Shown: positions 1 through 8,112, counted from the stretch's first letter. The stretch: DNA of 20,385 nucleotides from an uncultured Lachnospiraceae bacterium (GCA_900549995.1 URQQ01000076.1:1-20385), one strand, 5' to 3'. Program-made: numbers and translations. The notes: a model not told the origin generated them from the sequence alone.

Positions 1-569
1 CGGAGCGCCTGGCTCATCAGGCGCGCCTGCAGTCCCACATGGGAATCTCCCATATCGCCGTCGATCTCCGCCTTCGGTACCAGTGCAGCCACAGAGTCCA
101 CAATCACAATATCGACTGCTCCGGAACGCACCATCGTCTCTGCGATCTCAAGCGCCTGCTCCCCGCAGTCCGGCTGTGATATGTAGAGGTTGTCGATGTC
201 AACGCCGATATTCTTCGCATAGACCGGATCAAGCGCATGCTCCGCATCAATAAATCCGGCGATGCCGCCTCTCTTCTGTACCTCTGCCACCGCATGCAGT
301 GCAACCGTCGTCTTACCACTGGATTCCGGTCCGTAGATCTCTATGATACGTCCCTTCGGCAGACCACCGATTCCAAGCGCCAGATCAAGACTCAATGATC
401 CGGTCGGAACCGCCTCCACATTCATGTGTGCAGAATTATCGCCCAGCTTCATGACCGATCCCTTGCCGTACTGCTTCTCAATATGTGAAATTGCCGCGTC
501 AAGCGCTTTTAACTTCTCTTCCTTTGTCGTAGGTCTCTCATCCCTTGTCAGTTTATCGTCCTTAGCCAT
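1..569 (-). CDS. recA: RecA recombinase, 5' part (3' end outside window)
   Basis: RecA is the ATP-dependent strand-exchange protein of homologous recombination and the co-protease that triggers LexA self-cleavage. The frame begins with ATG at 569-567 behind a strong GGAGGAAAGAG ribosome site and stays open to base 1, giving 189 complete codons. Visible motifs are the Walker A loop GPESSGKT at residues 80-87, IDAEHALDP around 108-115 with the catalytic glutamate at 110, the Walker B stretch IVIVDSVAAL near 154-163, and GDMGDSHVGLQARLMSQAL, which leads into the L1 region at the edge. The N-terminus is about a dozen residues longer than in E. coli RecA (MAKDDKLTRDERPTTKEEK), as is common in clostridia. 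It is preceded by a consensus promoter and an SOS box, so it is very likely LexA-regulated. The C-terminal half is not in this window, so its integrity cannot be judged. Confidence 0.97.
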   Translation of the reverse strand, partial: MAKDDKLTRDERPTTKEEKLKALDAAISHIEKQYGKGSVMKLGDNSAHMNVEAVPTGSLSLDLALGIGGLPKGRIIEIYGPESSGKTTVALHAVAEVQKRGGIAGFIDAEHALDPVYAKNIGVDIDNLYISQPDCGEQALEIAETMVRSGAVDIVIVDSVAALVPKAEIDGDMGDSHVGLQARLMSQAL

Positions 570-606
570 TCTCTTTCCTCCATGCGAACCGTCCGCGCGC
601 GAATTG

Positions 607-620
607 CGAACTTATGTTCG
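607..620. promoter_or_regulatory. LexA (DinR) SOS box of recA
   Basis: The sequence CGAACTTATGTTCG matches the Gram-positive SOS box consensus CGAACRNRYGTTYG, with perfect CGAAC/GTTCG arms. It lies about 14 bases downstream of the recA -10 hexamer, over the start of the transcribed region, and 37 bases before the recA ATG. LexA bound there would block early transcription; release after DNA damage is expected to induce recA. Confidence 0.93.
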
Positions 621-633
621 TTTTCTAGTTAAT

Positions 634-662
634 ATAGTATTATAATTCCAACAAAATGTCAA
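634..662 (-). promoter_or_regulatory. recA proximal promoter (sigma-A type)
   Basis: On the minus strand a perfect -35 TTGACA (657-662) is followed after exactly 17 bases by -10 TACTAT (634-639). The start of transcription would fall near 627, directly against the SOS box at 607-620. Confidence 0.85.
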
Positions 663-761
663 TCTTATTTTTTGTTCCAGCCCCTTTCTTTTTATTCTTT
701 TCTTCATACAAATCGGGAAATACGGGTAAGAAGATACCCTTGAGATTCTGATAGTGAATTC

Positions 762-790
762 AGTATAACATTATGAAACTTAAAAATCAA
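762..790 (-). promoter_or_regulatory. possible distal recA promoter
   Basis: On the minus strand TTGATT (785-790), a 17-base spacer and TATACT (762-767) form a plausible sigma-A promoter between the symporter-type terminator region and recA. Transcription would start near 755 and give a leader of about 185 bases through the rest of the intergenic region, still crossing the SOS box. The rest of the gap between 570 and 826 shows only a small GGGTA/TACCC hairpin at 724-739. Confidence 0.4.
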
Positions 791-802
791 TGGCAGGAAC
801 AG

Positions 803-828
803 AAAAAAGCAGCCTGTATCGGCTGCTT
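803..828 (-). terminator. rho-independent terminator of the sodium:solute symporter
   Basis: On the minus strand an 8-bp stem AAGCAGCC/GGCTGCTT (807-814 with 821-828) with a six-base loop runs straight into a U tract (803-808). The stem overlaps the TAA stop codon of the symporter gene at 827-829, so the terminator is built into the gene end. It insulates recA from symporter transcription. Confidence 0.85.
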
Positions 829-2362
829 ATTCATGTTCCTTTAATGAATGTTTTTTACTGATCAATACTTTTTCTTCATAACAGCCAAACAGCTCTTCCA
901 GCTTCTCCTTTGGCATTTTCGGAGTGACAAGGCTGACCACCGGGACTATGATAAGCCCTGCGATCATTGCAATTGCACCTGCGTTGATCGGGGATTCAAT
1001 ATAGTGAAGGAACATATTGGATACCGTAATTCCCACGCCTGCGGCAAAACTTGCCCACACCGAAGCTTTCGTAACCCCTTTCCAGTACAGGCCATATAAA
1101 AACGGTGCAAGAAAGGCCCCTGCCAGTGCTCCCCAGGAAATTCCCATAAGCTGTGCAATGAAGGTCGGCGGATCCAGCGCAATCACTACAGATACCGCAA
1201 TAAAAAACACGATCAGAATCTGCATTGTTACCACCTGCTTTTTTTCACTCATTTTCTTGATCAGATTCCCTTTCAGGAAATCCAGAGTAAGTGTCGAACT
1301 GGAAGTAAGCACCAGCGATGATAAGGTAGACATCGACGCCGAAAGTACCAGTACAACCACGATACCGATCAAAATATCCGGGAGTGTGGAAAGCATATGG
1401 GGAATAATACTGTCAAAGACAACCGCTCCCGTCGTTGCATCCTTGATTGCCGGGCCGTCAAATAGCCGCCCGAATCCTCCAAGGAAGTAACATCCTCCGG
1501 AGATGACAACCGCAAACAGTGTGGAAATGATCGTTCCTGTCTCTACGGCCTTCTCATCTTTGATTGCGTAAAACTTATGTATCATCTGCGGAAGTCCCCA
1601 GGTCCCAAGAGAGGTCAGTATGACAACGCCCAGAAGATTCAGCGGATCCGGACCAAAAAACGAAGTAAAAGCCCCCTGCTGTCCAAGTGTCGCAGGTACG
1701 TCGCTTGATAGCTCTGACATTTTCCTGACCGCTTCCATGAATCCACCCTGTCCGCTTAAAACAGCAGCAATTACAGCCACAATTCCGAAAAGCATAATGA
1801 TTCCCTGTATAAAATCATTCCATGCAGTTGCCATATATCCTCCGATGATGACATATAGTCCGGTAACCACTGCCATTACAATCACACAGACCGCATATGG
1901 AATGTCAAAAGCCATCCCAAAAAGTCTCGAAAGCCCATTGTAAATCGAAGCTGTATATGGAACGAGAAAAATAAACACGATCACGGAAGAAACTATTTTC
2001 AAAGATTTGCTCTGGTATCTTTCTCCAAAGAAATCCGGCATGGTCTTTGATTTCAGATGCTGGCTCATTACCCTCGTACGGCGTCCCAGCACAACCCATG
2101 CCAGCAGACTTCCAATGACCGCATTGCCAATTCCAATCCAGGTAGATGCAATCCCGTATTTCCATCCAAACTGCCCTGCATAACCCACAAACACGACTGC
2201 GGAAAAATAAGAGGTTCCATATGCAAATGCTGTAAGCCACGGTCCCACAGACCTTCCGCCCAGTACAAATCCATCCACACTCGTTGTATGCTTTCGTGCA
2301 TACAGTCCAACACCTATCATCACTGCAAAAAACAGAATCAGTAAAACTAACTTGATACCCAT
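827..2362 (-). CDS. sodium:solute symporter family protein (SSS family)
   Basis: This 511-residue integral membrane protein belongs to the sodium:solute symporter family (TC 2.A.21), which couples Na+ entry to uptake of amino acids, sugars, vitamins or organic acids. The whole length is hydrophobic, consistent with about 13 membrane helices. Family-type stretches include DGFVLGGRSVGPWLTAFAYG near residues 30-49, TMPDFFGERY near 108-117, YVIIGGYMATAWNDFIQG near 171-188 and a hydrophilic C-terminal tail. It aligns by eye with PutP, but the sodium-site Asp of PutP (SDMSG) reads SYFSA here. It is therefore probably not a proline transporter ortholog, and the substrate is unassigned. ATG at 2362 follows GAGGAGAGAATGAG. 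The gene has its own promoter, tandem palindromes in its leader and a terminator at its stop, so it is likely a regulated single-gene unit. Confidence 0.9.
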   Translation of the reverse strand: MGIKLVLLILFFAVMIGVGLYARKHTTSVDGFVLGGRSVGPWLTAFAYGTSYFSAVVFVGYAGQFGWKYGIASTWIGIGNAVIGSLLAWVVLGRRTRVMSQHLKSKTMPDFFGERYQSKSLKIVSSVIVFIFLVPYTASIYNGLSRLFGMAFDIPYAVCVIVMAVVTGLYVIIGGYMATAWNDFIQGIIMLFGIVAVIAAVLSGQGGFMEAVRKMSELSSDVPATLGQQGAFTSFFGPDPLNLLGVVILTSLGTWGLPQMIHKFYAIKDEKAVETGTIISTLFAVVISGGCYFLGGFGRLFDGPAIKDATTGAVVFDSIIPHMLSTLPDILIGIVVVLVLSASMSTLSSLVLTSSSTLTLDFLKGNLIKKMSEKKQVVTMQILIVFFIAVSVVIALDPPTFIAQLMGISWGALAGAFLAPFLYGLYWKGVTKASVWASFAAGVGITVSNMFLHYIESPINAGAIAMIAGLIIVPVVSLVTPKMPKEKLEELFGCYEEKVLISKKHSLKEHE

Positions 2363-2391
2363 CTCATTCTCTCCTCTTTCTCTTTATGCCT

Positions 2392-2418
2392 CGCTTTAAA
2401 GCGTTGCGCTTTAAAGCA
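2392..2418. repeat. tandem palindromes in the symporter leader (candidate operator or RNA hairpin)
   Basis: A perfect 12-bp palindrome CGCTTTAAAGCG (2392-2403) is repeated three bases later as CGCTTTAAAGCA (2407-2418). A looser third copy, GCATTAAAGTAGC, overlaps at 2416-2428. Centres are 15 bases apart. The pair lies between the predicted transcription start (about 2429) and the ribosome site, where a bound repressor would block elongation. As RNA the two copies can also fold into one 11-bp stem with a 3-base loop. No U tract follows, so it is not a terminator. The binding factor is unknown. Confidence 0.6.
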
Positions 2419-2435
2419 TTAAAGTAGCTGGGAAT

Positions 2436-2465
2436 ATAGTAGCACATTGCCTGTGCTTTTGTCAA
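2436..2465 (-). promoter_or_regulatory. symporter promoter
   Basis: On the minus strand -35 TTGACA (2460-2465) and -10 TACTAT (2436-2441) are separated by 18 bases. This gives a start near 2429, just upstream of the tandem palindromes. Confidence 0.75.
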
Positions 2466-2483
2466 TGGCTGAATCCATTGGAA

Positions 2484-2520
2484 TAAAAAAAGAAGGATGG
2501 CAGCCTGCGGGCCGTCATCC
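2484..2520 (-). terminator. rho-independent terminator after mgsA
   Basis: On the minus strand GGATGACGGC pairs with GCTGCCATCC (2511-2520 with 2495-2504; one mismatch and one G-U pair) around a six-base loop. A U-rich run (2484-2494) follows, about 14 bases after the mgsA stop codon. Confidence 0.85.
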
Positions 2521-2533
2521 ATTTCATCAGAAT

Positions 2534-3010
2534 TTATTTCATTTTTTCTGCACGTTCTTCTACTTTTTTATTAAAATTCTCTACTCTTCTTGCATAGGAT
2601 TCATTCATATATTTTGAATTCAGCATAAAGTCTGCAGTTGCAAGATTATTCGCAATCGGTATATCATACACAACGGCAATACGGAGCAGTGCCTTTACAT
2701 CCGGATCATGCGGCTGAGCCTCAAGCGGATCCCAGAGGAAAATCATAAAATCAATCTGGCCCTCCACAATCTTGGCCCCGATCTGCTGGTCTCCCCCAAG
2801 CGGGCCGCTGTTGTACCCTTTCACCGGGAGTCCTGTTCTGTCTGCGATCAGGCGGGCTGTTGTACCTGTCCCGCACAGGAAATGATTCTTCAGTACATCT
2901 TTGTTACGGTCACACCAGTCAACCATTTCCTTCTTCTTGCCATCATGGGCAACCAGTGCAATATGTTTTGCTTTTTCAATTTCAAATGTTACATAATTAC
3001 TGTCTAACAT
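2534..3010 (-). CDS. mgsA: methylglyoxal synthase
   Basis: Methylglyoxal synthase converts dihydroxyacetone phosphate to methylglyoxal and phosphate in the cytoplasm, a phosphate-releasing bypass of lower glycolysis. The protein has 158 residues against 152 in E. coli and is collinear with it at an offset of three. The expected active-site residues are present: His22 and Asp23 (VAHDGKK), Asp74 in SGPLGGDQQ, Asp94 in WDPLE, and His101 and Asp104 in HDPDVKAL. The phosphate-binding CGTGTTA stretch is at 46-52. The start ATG at 3010 follows an AAAGGAGGTTTTGAG ribosome site. A terminator lies directly downstream. The 123-base gap upstream (3011-3133) shows no convincing promoter or terminator, so it may be read from its own weak promoter or from the topB/hexapeptide unit. 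Confidence 0.96.
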   Translation of the reverse strand: MLDSNYVTFEIEKAKHIALVAHDGKKKEMVDWCDRNKDVLKNHFLCGTGTTARLIADRTGLPVKGYNSGPLGGDQQIGAKIVEGQIDFMIFLWDPLEAQPHDPDVKALLRIAVVYDIPIANNLATADFMLNSKYMNESYARRVENFNKKVEERAEKMK

Positions 3011-3133
3011 CTCAAAACCTCCTTTATCTTCCTGATTCTGTTATATTTCAGCCTTATAGCCGGCAATCTTTTTCTGCTACGTTTACTATCATACTATAAA
3101 TTTCCAGAATAAGAAAGAGAAAATGTCCAAATC

Positions 3134-3802
3134 CTAGTCTTCTTTTCTCACAACTTCATTTTTTTGTTTGTAAATGCTGTCTGCCGGAACAAACCCACGT
3201 ACCATCGACAGTGGATATATATTCGTACGGCGTCCTACAACACTGCCCGGATTCAGAACAGTGCCACAGCCTACTTCTACTTCATCTCCAAGCATTGCAC
3301 CGAACTTCTTGAGCCCAGTTTCAATCTCCCCTTCAGAAGTCTTGATTACAACCAGTTTTTTGTCAGATTTCACATTCGATGTGATAGAACCTGCTCCCAT
3401 ATGGGATTTATACCCAAGAACAGAATCCCCGACATAGTTATAATGCGGAACCTGTACTTTATTAAACAACACTACATTCTTAAGTTCTGTTGAGTTCCCT
3501 ACGACAGCGCCTTCTCCGACGATCGCATTTCCGCGGATAAATGCGCAGTGCCTTATCTCAGCATTTTTCCCGATGATTGCAGGTCCTGTGATGGATGCTG
3601 TCGGCGCTACTTTTGCCGATTTTGCAATCCAGATATTTTCACCCGTTTTTTCGTATTCTTCCTCATTTAAGGTGCTTCCAAGCTCCATGATAAAACTGCT
3701 GATCTTAGGCAGTACTTCCCATGGGTATACCGCTCCGTCAAATAACTTGGCAGCAATAGTCTCATTTAAGTTATAAAGTTCCTTGATTTCCAGTTGTTTC
3801 AT
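3134..3802 (-). CDS. left-handed beta-helix (hexapeptide repeat) sugar-nucleotide/acyltransferase-like protein
   Basis: This 222-residue cytoplasmic protein carries isoleucine/valine-rich hexapeptide repeats at about residues 57-125 (for example SAKVAPTASITGPAIIGKNAEI) and again at 168-200 (LGDEVEVGCGTVLNPGSVVGRRTNI). These form the left-handed beta helix of acyltransferases and of the GlmU C-terminal domain. The stretch between (YNYVGDSVLGYKSHMGAGSITSNVKSD) resembles the GlmU acetyltransferase active-site loop. No nucleotidyltransferase (Rossmann) domain is present: the first 55 residues are a short helical segment. Homologs in clostridia are often labelled UDP-N-acetylglucosamine pyrophosphorylase, but the pyrophosphorylase part is missing here, so I do not assign that activity. 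It starts 42 bases after topB behind GGAAGGAC and is probably co-transcribed with it. Confidence 0.8.
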   Translation of the reverse strand: MKQLEIKELYNLNETIAAKLFDGAVYPWEVLPKISSFIMELGSTLNEEEYEKTGENIWIAKSAKVAPTASITGPAIIGKNAEIRHCAFIRGNAIVGEGAVVGNSTELKNVVLFNKVQVPHYNYVGDSVLGYKSHMGAGSITSNVKSDKKLVVIKTSEGEIETGLKKFGAMLGDEVEVGCGTVLNPGSVVGRRTNIYPLSMVRGFVPADSIYKQKNEVVRKED

Positions 3803-3844
3803 TTTTAGTCCTTCCTTTCCTGTCTGCTTCTTGGCTCTGAATAG

Positions 3845-5875
3845 TTACGATTTTTTATAATAAGATGCTGCTTTGTCATAACAGCCTCTCAATTGATATT
3901 GATTGTTCAGCCCAAGCACCCCGCTTGTACGGCTGTGAATAAATTTCTCAAGCTTTGCCATATACTCGTCCGGCGTGATTTCACCTTCTGCAACATAGGT
4001 AAGCCCTTTTTCCCAGCTTGCAGTCAATTCCGGGTTCAGAAGTGACCGGATCGAGTGATCTACAACATCAAAAATCATCTCTCCGAGCATTGTCGGAGTA
4101 ATTATCTGCGTCTTCTTATTCAGCGCGAGATATTTGATGTGAATTAACTTTTTAAGGATCTCTGCACGTGTCGCGCTTGTTCCGATTCCGCTTCCCTTGA
4201 TCTGGGCGCGCAGTTCTTCATCTTCAATCAGCTGCCCTGCATTCTCCATCGCCAGAATGATAGATCCAGAATTATAACGTTTCGGCGGAGATGTCTCCCC
4301 TTCCTTAATTTCCAGATTTTTAATGGAAAGAACCATTCCTTTTTTCAGGCTCTTTATCACCTCGAACAGCCCTTTGTCCTCATTTTCATCCTGTTCTTCT
4401 TTTCCGTCCGCTTCAGCATCATCGTTTACCTGCTTTGCGTTTAATGTCCTCGACTGCCCCGGAATGCCCGCCACCTTAAGATATCCTTCTTCAGCCAGCA
4501 CTTTGAAATTGGCAAAAAAGCTTTCGCCCTTTCTTTTTGTCACAATGCTGACCTTCTGATAGACTGCGGGAGGATAGAATATACTTAAAAATCTTCTGAC
4601 AATCGTATCATACACCTGTTTTGCCGTATGGCTGACAGAAGAAAGAGCACTGATTCCCTGCCCCGTCGGCACGATTGCATAGTGATCTGTAATCTGCTTA
4701 TCATTGACGTACCTTGTCTTTTCTAGCCCTTTGTGGCTGCCCATCTGCGCGATTTCCATCAGGAACTGATGAAACGGCTCATATTTGGCGAGGCCGTTTA
4801 AATTTTTATGTATTTCTTTTGCAACGGCAGTGGACAAAACTCTGGCATCCGTTCTCGGATAAGTCACAAGTTTCTTTTCATACAGTTCCTGCACAATCCG
4901 CAGAGTCTCATCCGGACTGATTTTAAATCTTTTGGAACATTCATTCTGAAGCTCTGCAAGATTGTAAAGAAGCGGAGGGTTTTTCTTTTCCTTCTTCTTC
5001 TCAATAGATACGATTTCACTGTCCAGAGGCTCTGGTTCTCTCAGAAAGTCTATCAGTTCCTCTGCTTTCTTCCTCTCTTTAAATCCATTCTCTTTATACA
5101 GATCAAAAGATTCAAAATACTTCGATCCTTTCACCGCCCGCCATTCAGCTTCAAATATATGGCCGCCGGCATCTGTCTTGGCCATCACCCGGTAAAACGG
5201 CGTCTTTACGAATTCCCGGATTTCCCTTTCTCTTCGGACCACCATTCCCAGAACACAGGTCATCACCCGCCCTACAGACACAACCGTAAACTTGCTCCTC
5301 TGATAATTGGAAATGCTGTTGCCATATTTGAGAGTCAAAAGCCTTGAGAAATTGATTCCCATCAGATAATCTTCTTTCGCCCGCAAATACGCAGAAGCCG
5401 AAAGATTATCATATTCACTTAAATCCTTCGCTTCCCGGATCCCTCTTAATATCTCATCCTCTGTCTGCGAATCAATCCAGACCCTCTTTTCCTGCTTTCC
5501 TTTTACACCGGCCATCTGTTCTACAAGACGGTAAATATACTCCCCTTCACGCCCGGAGTCTGTACATACGTAAATCGTATCTACATCCTCCCTTGTGAGA
5601 AGCCCCTGTACAATCTGGAACTGCTTTTTTACAGACGGTATGACCTCGTATTTGTATTCCTTCGGTATAAACGGAAGCGTTTCAAGACTCCATCGCTTAT
5701 ACTTCTCATCATAGACTTCCGGATAGCTCATCGTCACCAGATGCCCTACACACCATGTGACAATCGCATCCTCTGACTCCAGATATCCGTCTTTCCGTTT
5801 CGTACTGAGTTTCAGCGCTTTCGCAAATTCCTGCGCCACACTCGGTTTTTCTGCAATATATAACGATTTCCCCAT
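3845..5875 (-). CDS. topB: DNA topoisomerase III (type IA)
   Basis: This 676-residue type IA topoisomerase relaxes or decatenates DNA through a transient 5'-phosphotyrosine link. The N-terminal TOPRIM domain has Glu9 in IAEKPS and the acidic motif TDSGREGE at 105-112. The catalytic tyrosine is Tyr339 in VTYPRTDAR. Other family landmarks are SVGRVMTCVLG at 200-210, LYNLAELQ near 303 and GSGIGTSATRAEIL near 556-569. The second acidic residue of the usual DxDxE motif is Gly108, a form common in Gram-positive and plasmid TopB proteins. No CxxC zinc-ribbon is present at the C-terminus, so the protein ends with the core domain plus a short tail. The ATG at 5875 gives the canonical N-terminus, although the best ribosome site (AAGGAG) is an unusually long 14 bases upstream. 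The hexapeptide gene follows 42 bases downstream. Confidence 0.95.
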   Translation of the reverse strand: MGKSLYIAEKPSVAQEFAKALKLSTKRKDGYLESEDAIVTWCVGHLVTMSYPEVYDEKYKRWSLETLPFIPKEYKYEVIPSVKKQFQIVQGLLTREDVDTIYVCTDSGREGEYIYRLVEQMAGVKGKQEKRVWIDSQTEDEILRGIREAKDLSEYDNLSASAYLRAKEDYLMGINFSRLLTLKYGNSISNYQRSKFTVVSVGRVMTCVLGMVVRREREIREFVKTPFYRVMAKTDAGGHIFEAEWRAVKGSKYFESFDLYKENGFKERKKAEELIDFLREPEPLDSEIVSIEKKKEKKNPPLLYNLAELQNECSKRFKISPDETLRIVQELYEKKLVTYPRTDARVLSTAVAKEIHKNLNGLAKYEPFHQFLMEIAQMGSHKGLEKTRYVNDKQITDHYAIVPTGQGISALSSVSHTAKQVYDTIVRRFLSIFYPPAVYQKVSIVTKRKGESFFANFKVLAEEGYLKVAGIPGQSRTLNAKQVNDDAEADGKEEQDENEDKGLFEVIKSLKKGMVLSIKNLEIKEGETSPPKRYNSGSIILAMENAGQLIEDEELRAQIKGSGIGTSATRAEILKKLIHIKYLALNKKTQIITPTMLGEMIFDVVDHSIRSLLNPELTASWEKGLTYVAEGEITPDEYMAKLEKFIHSRTSGVLGLNNQYQLRGCYDKAASYYKKS

Positions 5876-5900
5876 ATAACTATTTTATTCTCCTTCATTC

Positions 5901-5914
5901 CCAGGATATCCTGG
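5901..5914. repeat. 14-bp perfect palindrome between ppk1 and topB
   Basis: CCAGGATATCCTGG is a perfect palindrome in the 74-base gap after the ppk1 stop and just upstream of the topB ribosome site. An outer pair CTGGAA/TTCCAG extends the fold potential on the minus strand. No U tract follows, so it is unlikely to terminate transcription. It could be an operator or a translation-affecting hairpin for topB. Confidence 0.45.
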
Positions 5915-5949
5915 AACCGCCCTTAAACAGGTACTTCCAGAGGATTTTC

Positions 5950-8055
5950 CTATTTTATAAAAATTTCCTTCAGTCTCCCAAGGAATGTTTTTTTCTTCTG
6001 TACAGGTTCTTTTCTTTTCACGCTCATTGCTTCTTTCATGAAAATTTCCTGTGAATTAATCTTTCTCTCCCCCTGCTCCTTCTTCTGGTATATCCCAGAA
6101 CTGTCCAGAACACGGGCCTTTACATTATCTGCCAGCATAACACTTAACATGTGGTTGATCTGCGCTTTTACATTCGAATCATAGATCGGACATGCAACTT
6201 CCACACGTTTTTCTGTGTTTCTTGTCATCATATCGGCAGAACCGATATATATTTTCTGCTCTGCCCCCGTGCCAAAACTGAAAATTCTCGGATGTTCAAG
6301 AAATCTCCCAACAATACTTGTGACCGTCAGGTTTTCCGTCTCTCCTTCAATTCCCGGCAGAATACAGCAGATTCCCCGGACAATCAGATCAATCCGCACA
6401 CCGGCACTGGAAGCCTCCGCAATCTTATAAATAAAATCAATGTCTGTGACAGAATTCATCTTCATGACAATCCGTCCGTTTTTACCTTTTCTGATTTCCT
6501 CATCCATAAGCACAAGGATCTTTGGTTTTAAACTGCTCGGAGCCACAATCAGATGCTCGTAAGTTCCGGCCAGATTGCTGATAGACATATTTTTAAAAAA
6601 TGCCGCCGCATCGGCCCCGATGGACTGGTTTGCTGTCATCAGCGAGAGATCTGTATACATTTTTGCAGTCTTCTCATTATAGTTCCCGGTTCCAATCTGA
6701 GTGATATACTGAATGTCATTCCGGTTTCTGTATGTAATCAGGCAGATTTTCGAGTGGACCTTATATCCCTCGAATCCATAGATTACACGGCAGCCTGCTT
6801 CTTCCAGCCTTTCTGACCAGTCAATATTATTCTGCTCATCAAATCTTGCCCGAAGCTCGATAAGGACCGTTACCTCTTTCCCGTTTTCGGCTGCCGCACA
6901 GAGATATTCCACAAGTCTTGTCTTCTTCGCCAGTCTGTAAATGGTAATTTTAATCGTCATGACAGACGGATCGGCTGAAGCCTCTTTCACAAGCTGAAGA
7001 AATGGCTCCATGCTTTCATACGGATAAGAAAGCAGAATGTCCTTTTTCTTTACCTGCTTCATAATACTGCCTTCGGCCACAAATTTTGACGGCTGCGGAA
7101 TATACGTCGCATCAATCAGCGCATGTTTCATTGACATCGGCGCCTTATACATGATTGCAAACATATAGTCAAGTTTCATGGGGATTTTCGTCCTGAAAAT
7201 CTGTTTCGGGCCAATATTAAATTTCTCACAGAAATATTTCTCATTCTCCTTGCCAAGCGGCTCTGCTGTCTCAAGCCTTACAACCGCCATCCTGCGCCTT
7301 TTATTCAATGTCACCTTCATGCGGCAGCGGAAATCCTCATTGACATCGTATGCCTCATCGTCCGGAGATATATCGGCATTTCTCGTGACACATATATAAT
7401 TTTTATCTGAGACTGTATACTGCTCAAATACAATATCCAGATACTCCATGATCACTTTTTCCATCCGTATATAACGCACATCATGGCCTGGAAGATACAG
7501 AATATCTGAGACAAACTGCGGCACCGGCACAATTCCAAGCATGGATTTGTCCTCCAGCTTTAAATTGGCAACCACATAGATTTCTTTATTCAGCAAATGC
7601 GGAAACGGATGATTTGGATCTACAATCTGAGGGGATAATATCGGAAGAATCTGATCTTTGAAATACTTCTTCACATATTTTTTCTCACTGCTCTCCAGCT
7701 CTTTAAAATCAAGCCCGCAGATTCCATATGGATGCAGCTGCTTTTTGATCTCCGAATATGTTTTATCCCGTTCCTTATAAAGAGGCGCAACCGCACTGTA
7801 AATAGCATTCAGCTGTTCACTGGCTGTCATTCCCGACTTAATATCGTATCCCTCATCGCCCATGGATGCCACATCATAAAGGCTTCCCACACGGATCATG
7901 AAAAACTCATCCAGATTGCTTGTGAAAATCGCCACAAATTTCATCCGTTCCATCAAAGGAACCGTTGGATCCTGTGCCTCCTCCAGCACTCTCTGGTTAA
8001 ATCTGAGCCATGAAAGTTCTCTGTTCTGTGTATAAGCCAATTTCATTTTCTGCAT
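5950..8055 (-). CDS. ppk1: polyphosphate kinase 1
   Basis: PPK1 reversibly transfers the ATP gamma-phosphate to inorganic polyphosphate. From the chosen ATG at 8055 the protein has 701 residues, close to the 688 of E. coli. It opens with NRELSWLRFNQRVLEEA, the typical PPK1 N-terminus. The autophosphorylated histidine is His434 in YKVHSK and the second conserved histidine is His588 in EHPRIFSFG. Other hallmarks are FTSNLDEFFMIRVG, PILSPQIVDPNHPFPHL, KITIYRLAKKTRLVEYL, ARFDEQNNIDW and IGTGNYNEKTAKMYTDLSL. The frame is open upstream to 8226, but those 57 residues have no PPK similarity. The ATG at 8055 has AAAGGGGAAG just upstream, which decides the start. The basic C-terminal tail (KKKTFLGRLKEIFIK) is unremarkable. 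No exopolyphosphatase gene is in the window. Confidence 0.96.
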   Translation of the reverse strand: MQKMKLAYTQNRELSWLRFNQRVLEEAQDPTVPLMERMKFVAIFTSNLDEFFMIRVGSLYDVASMGDEGYDIKSGMTASEQLNAIYSAVAPLYKERDKTYSEIKKQLHPYGICGLDFKELESSEKKYVKKYFKDQILPILSPQIVDPNHPFPHLLNKEIYVVANLKLEDKSMLGIVPVPQFVSDILYLPGHDVRYIRMEKVIMEYLDIVFEQYTVSDKNYICVTRNADISPDDEAYDVNEDFRCRMKVTLNKRRRMAVVRLETAEPLGKENEKYFCEKFNIGPKQIFRTKIPMKLDYMFAIMYKAPMSMKHALIDATYIPQPSKFVAEGSIMKQVKKKDILLSYPYESMEPFLQLVKEASADPSVMTIKITIYRLAKKTRLVEYLCAAAENGKEVTVLIELRARFDEQNNIDWSERLEEAGCRVIYGFEGYKVHSKICLITYRNRNDIQYITQIGTGNYNEKTAKMYTDLSLMTANQSIGADAAAFFKNMSISNLAGTYEHLIVAPSSLKPKILVLMDEEIRKGKNGRIVMKMNSVTDIDFIYKIAEASSAGVRIDLIVRGICCILPGIEGETENLTVTSIVGRFLEHPRIFSFGTGAEQKIYIGSADMMTRNTEKRVEVACPIYDSNVKAQINHMLSVMLADNVKARVLDSSGIYQKKEQGERKINSQEIFMKEAMSVKRKEPVQKKKTFLGRLKEIFIK

Positions 8056-8112
8056 ATGGACTTCCCCTTTCACTGCCGCCTGGCTGTCATACAGACGGCT
8101 TTTAATCTTACA

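Noticed and set aside
724..739. GGGTA/TACCC hairpin between recA and the symporter
   Set aside because: Only 5 bp with a six-base loop and no U tract; too weak to call a terminator or riboswitch.
1017..1490. 157-codon plus-strand open frame opposite the symporter gene
   Set aside because: It lies wholly antisense to a well-supported membrane transporter, has no ribosome site and no recognisable domain; it is a shadow of the other strand.
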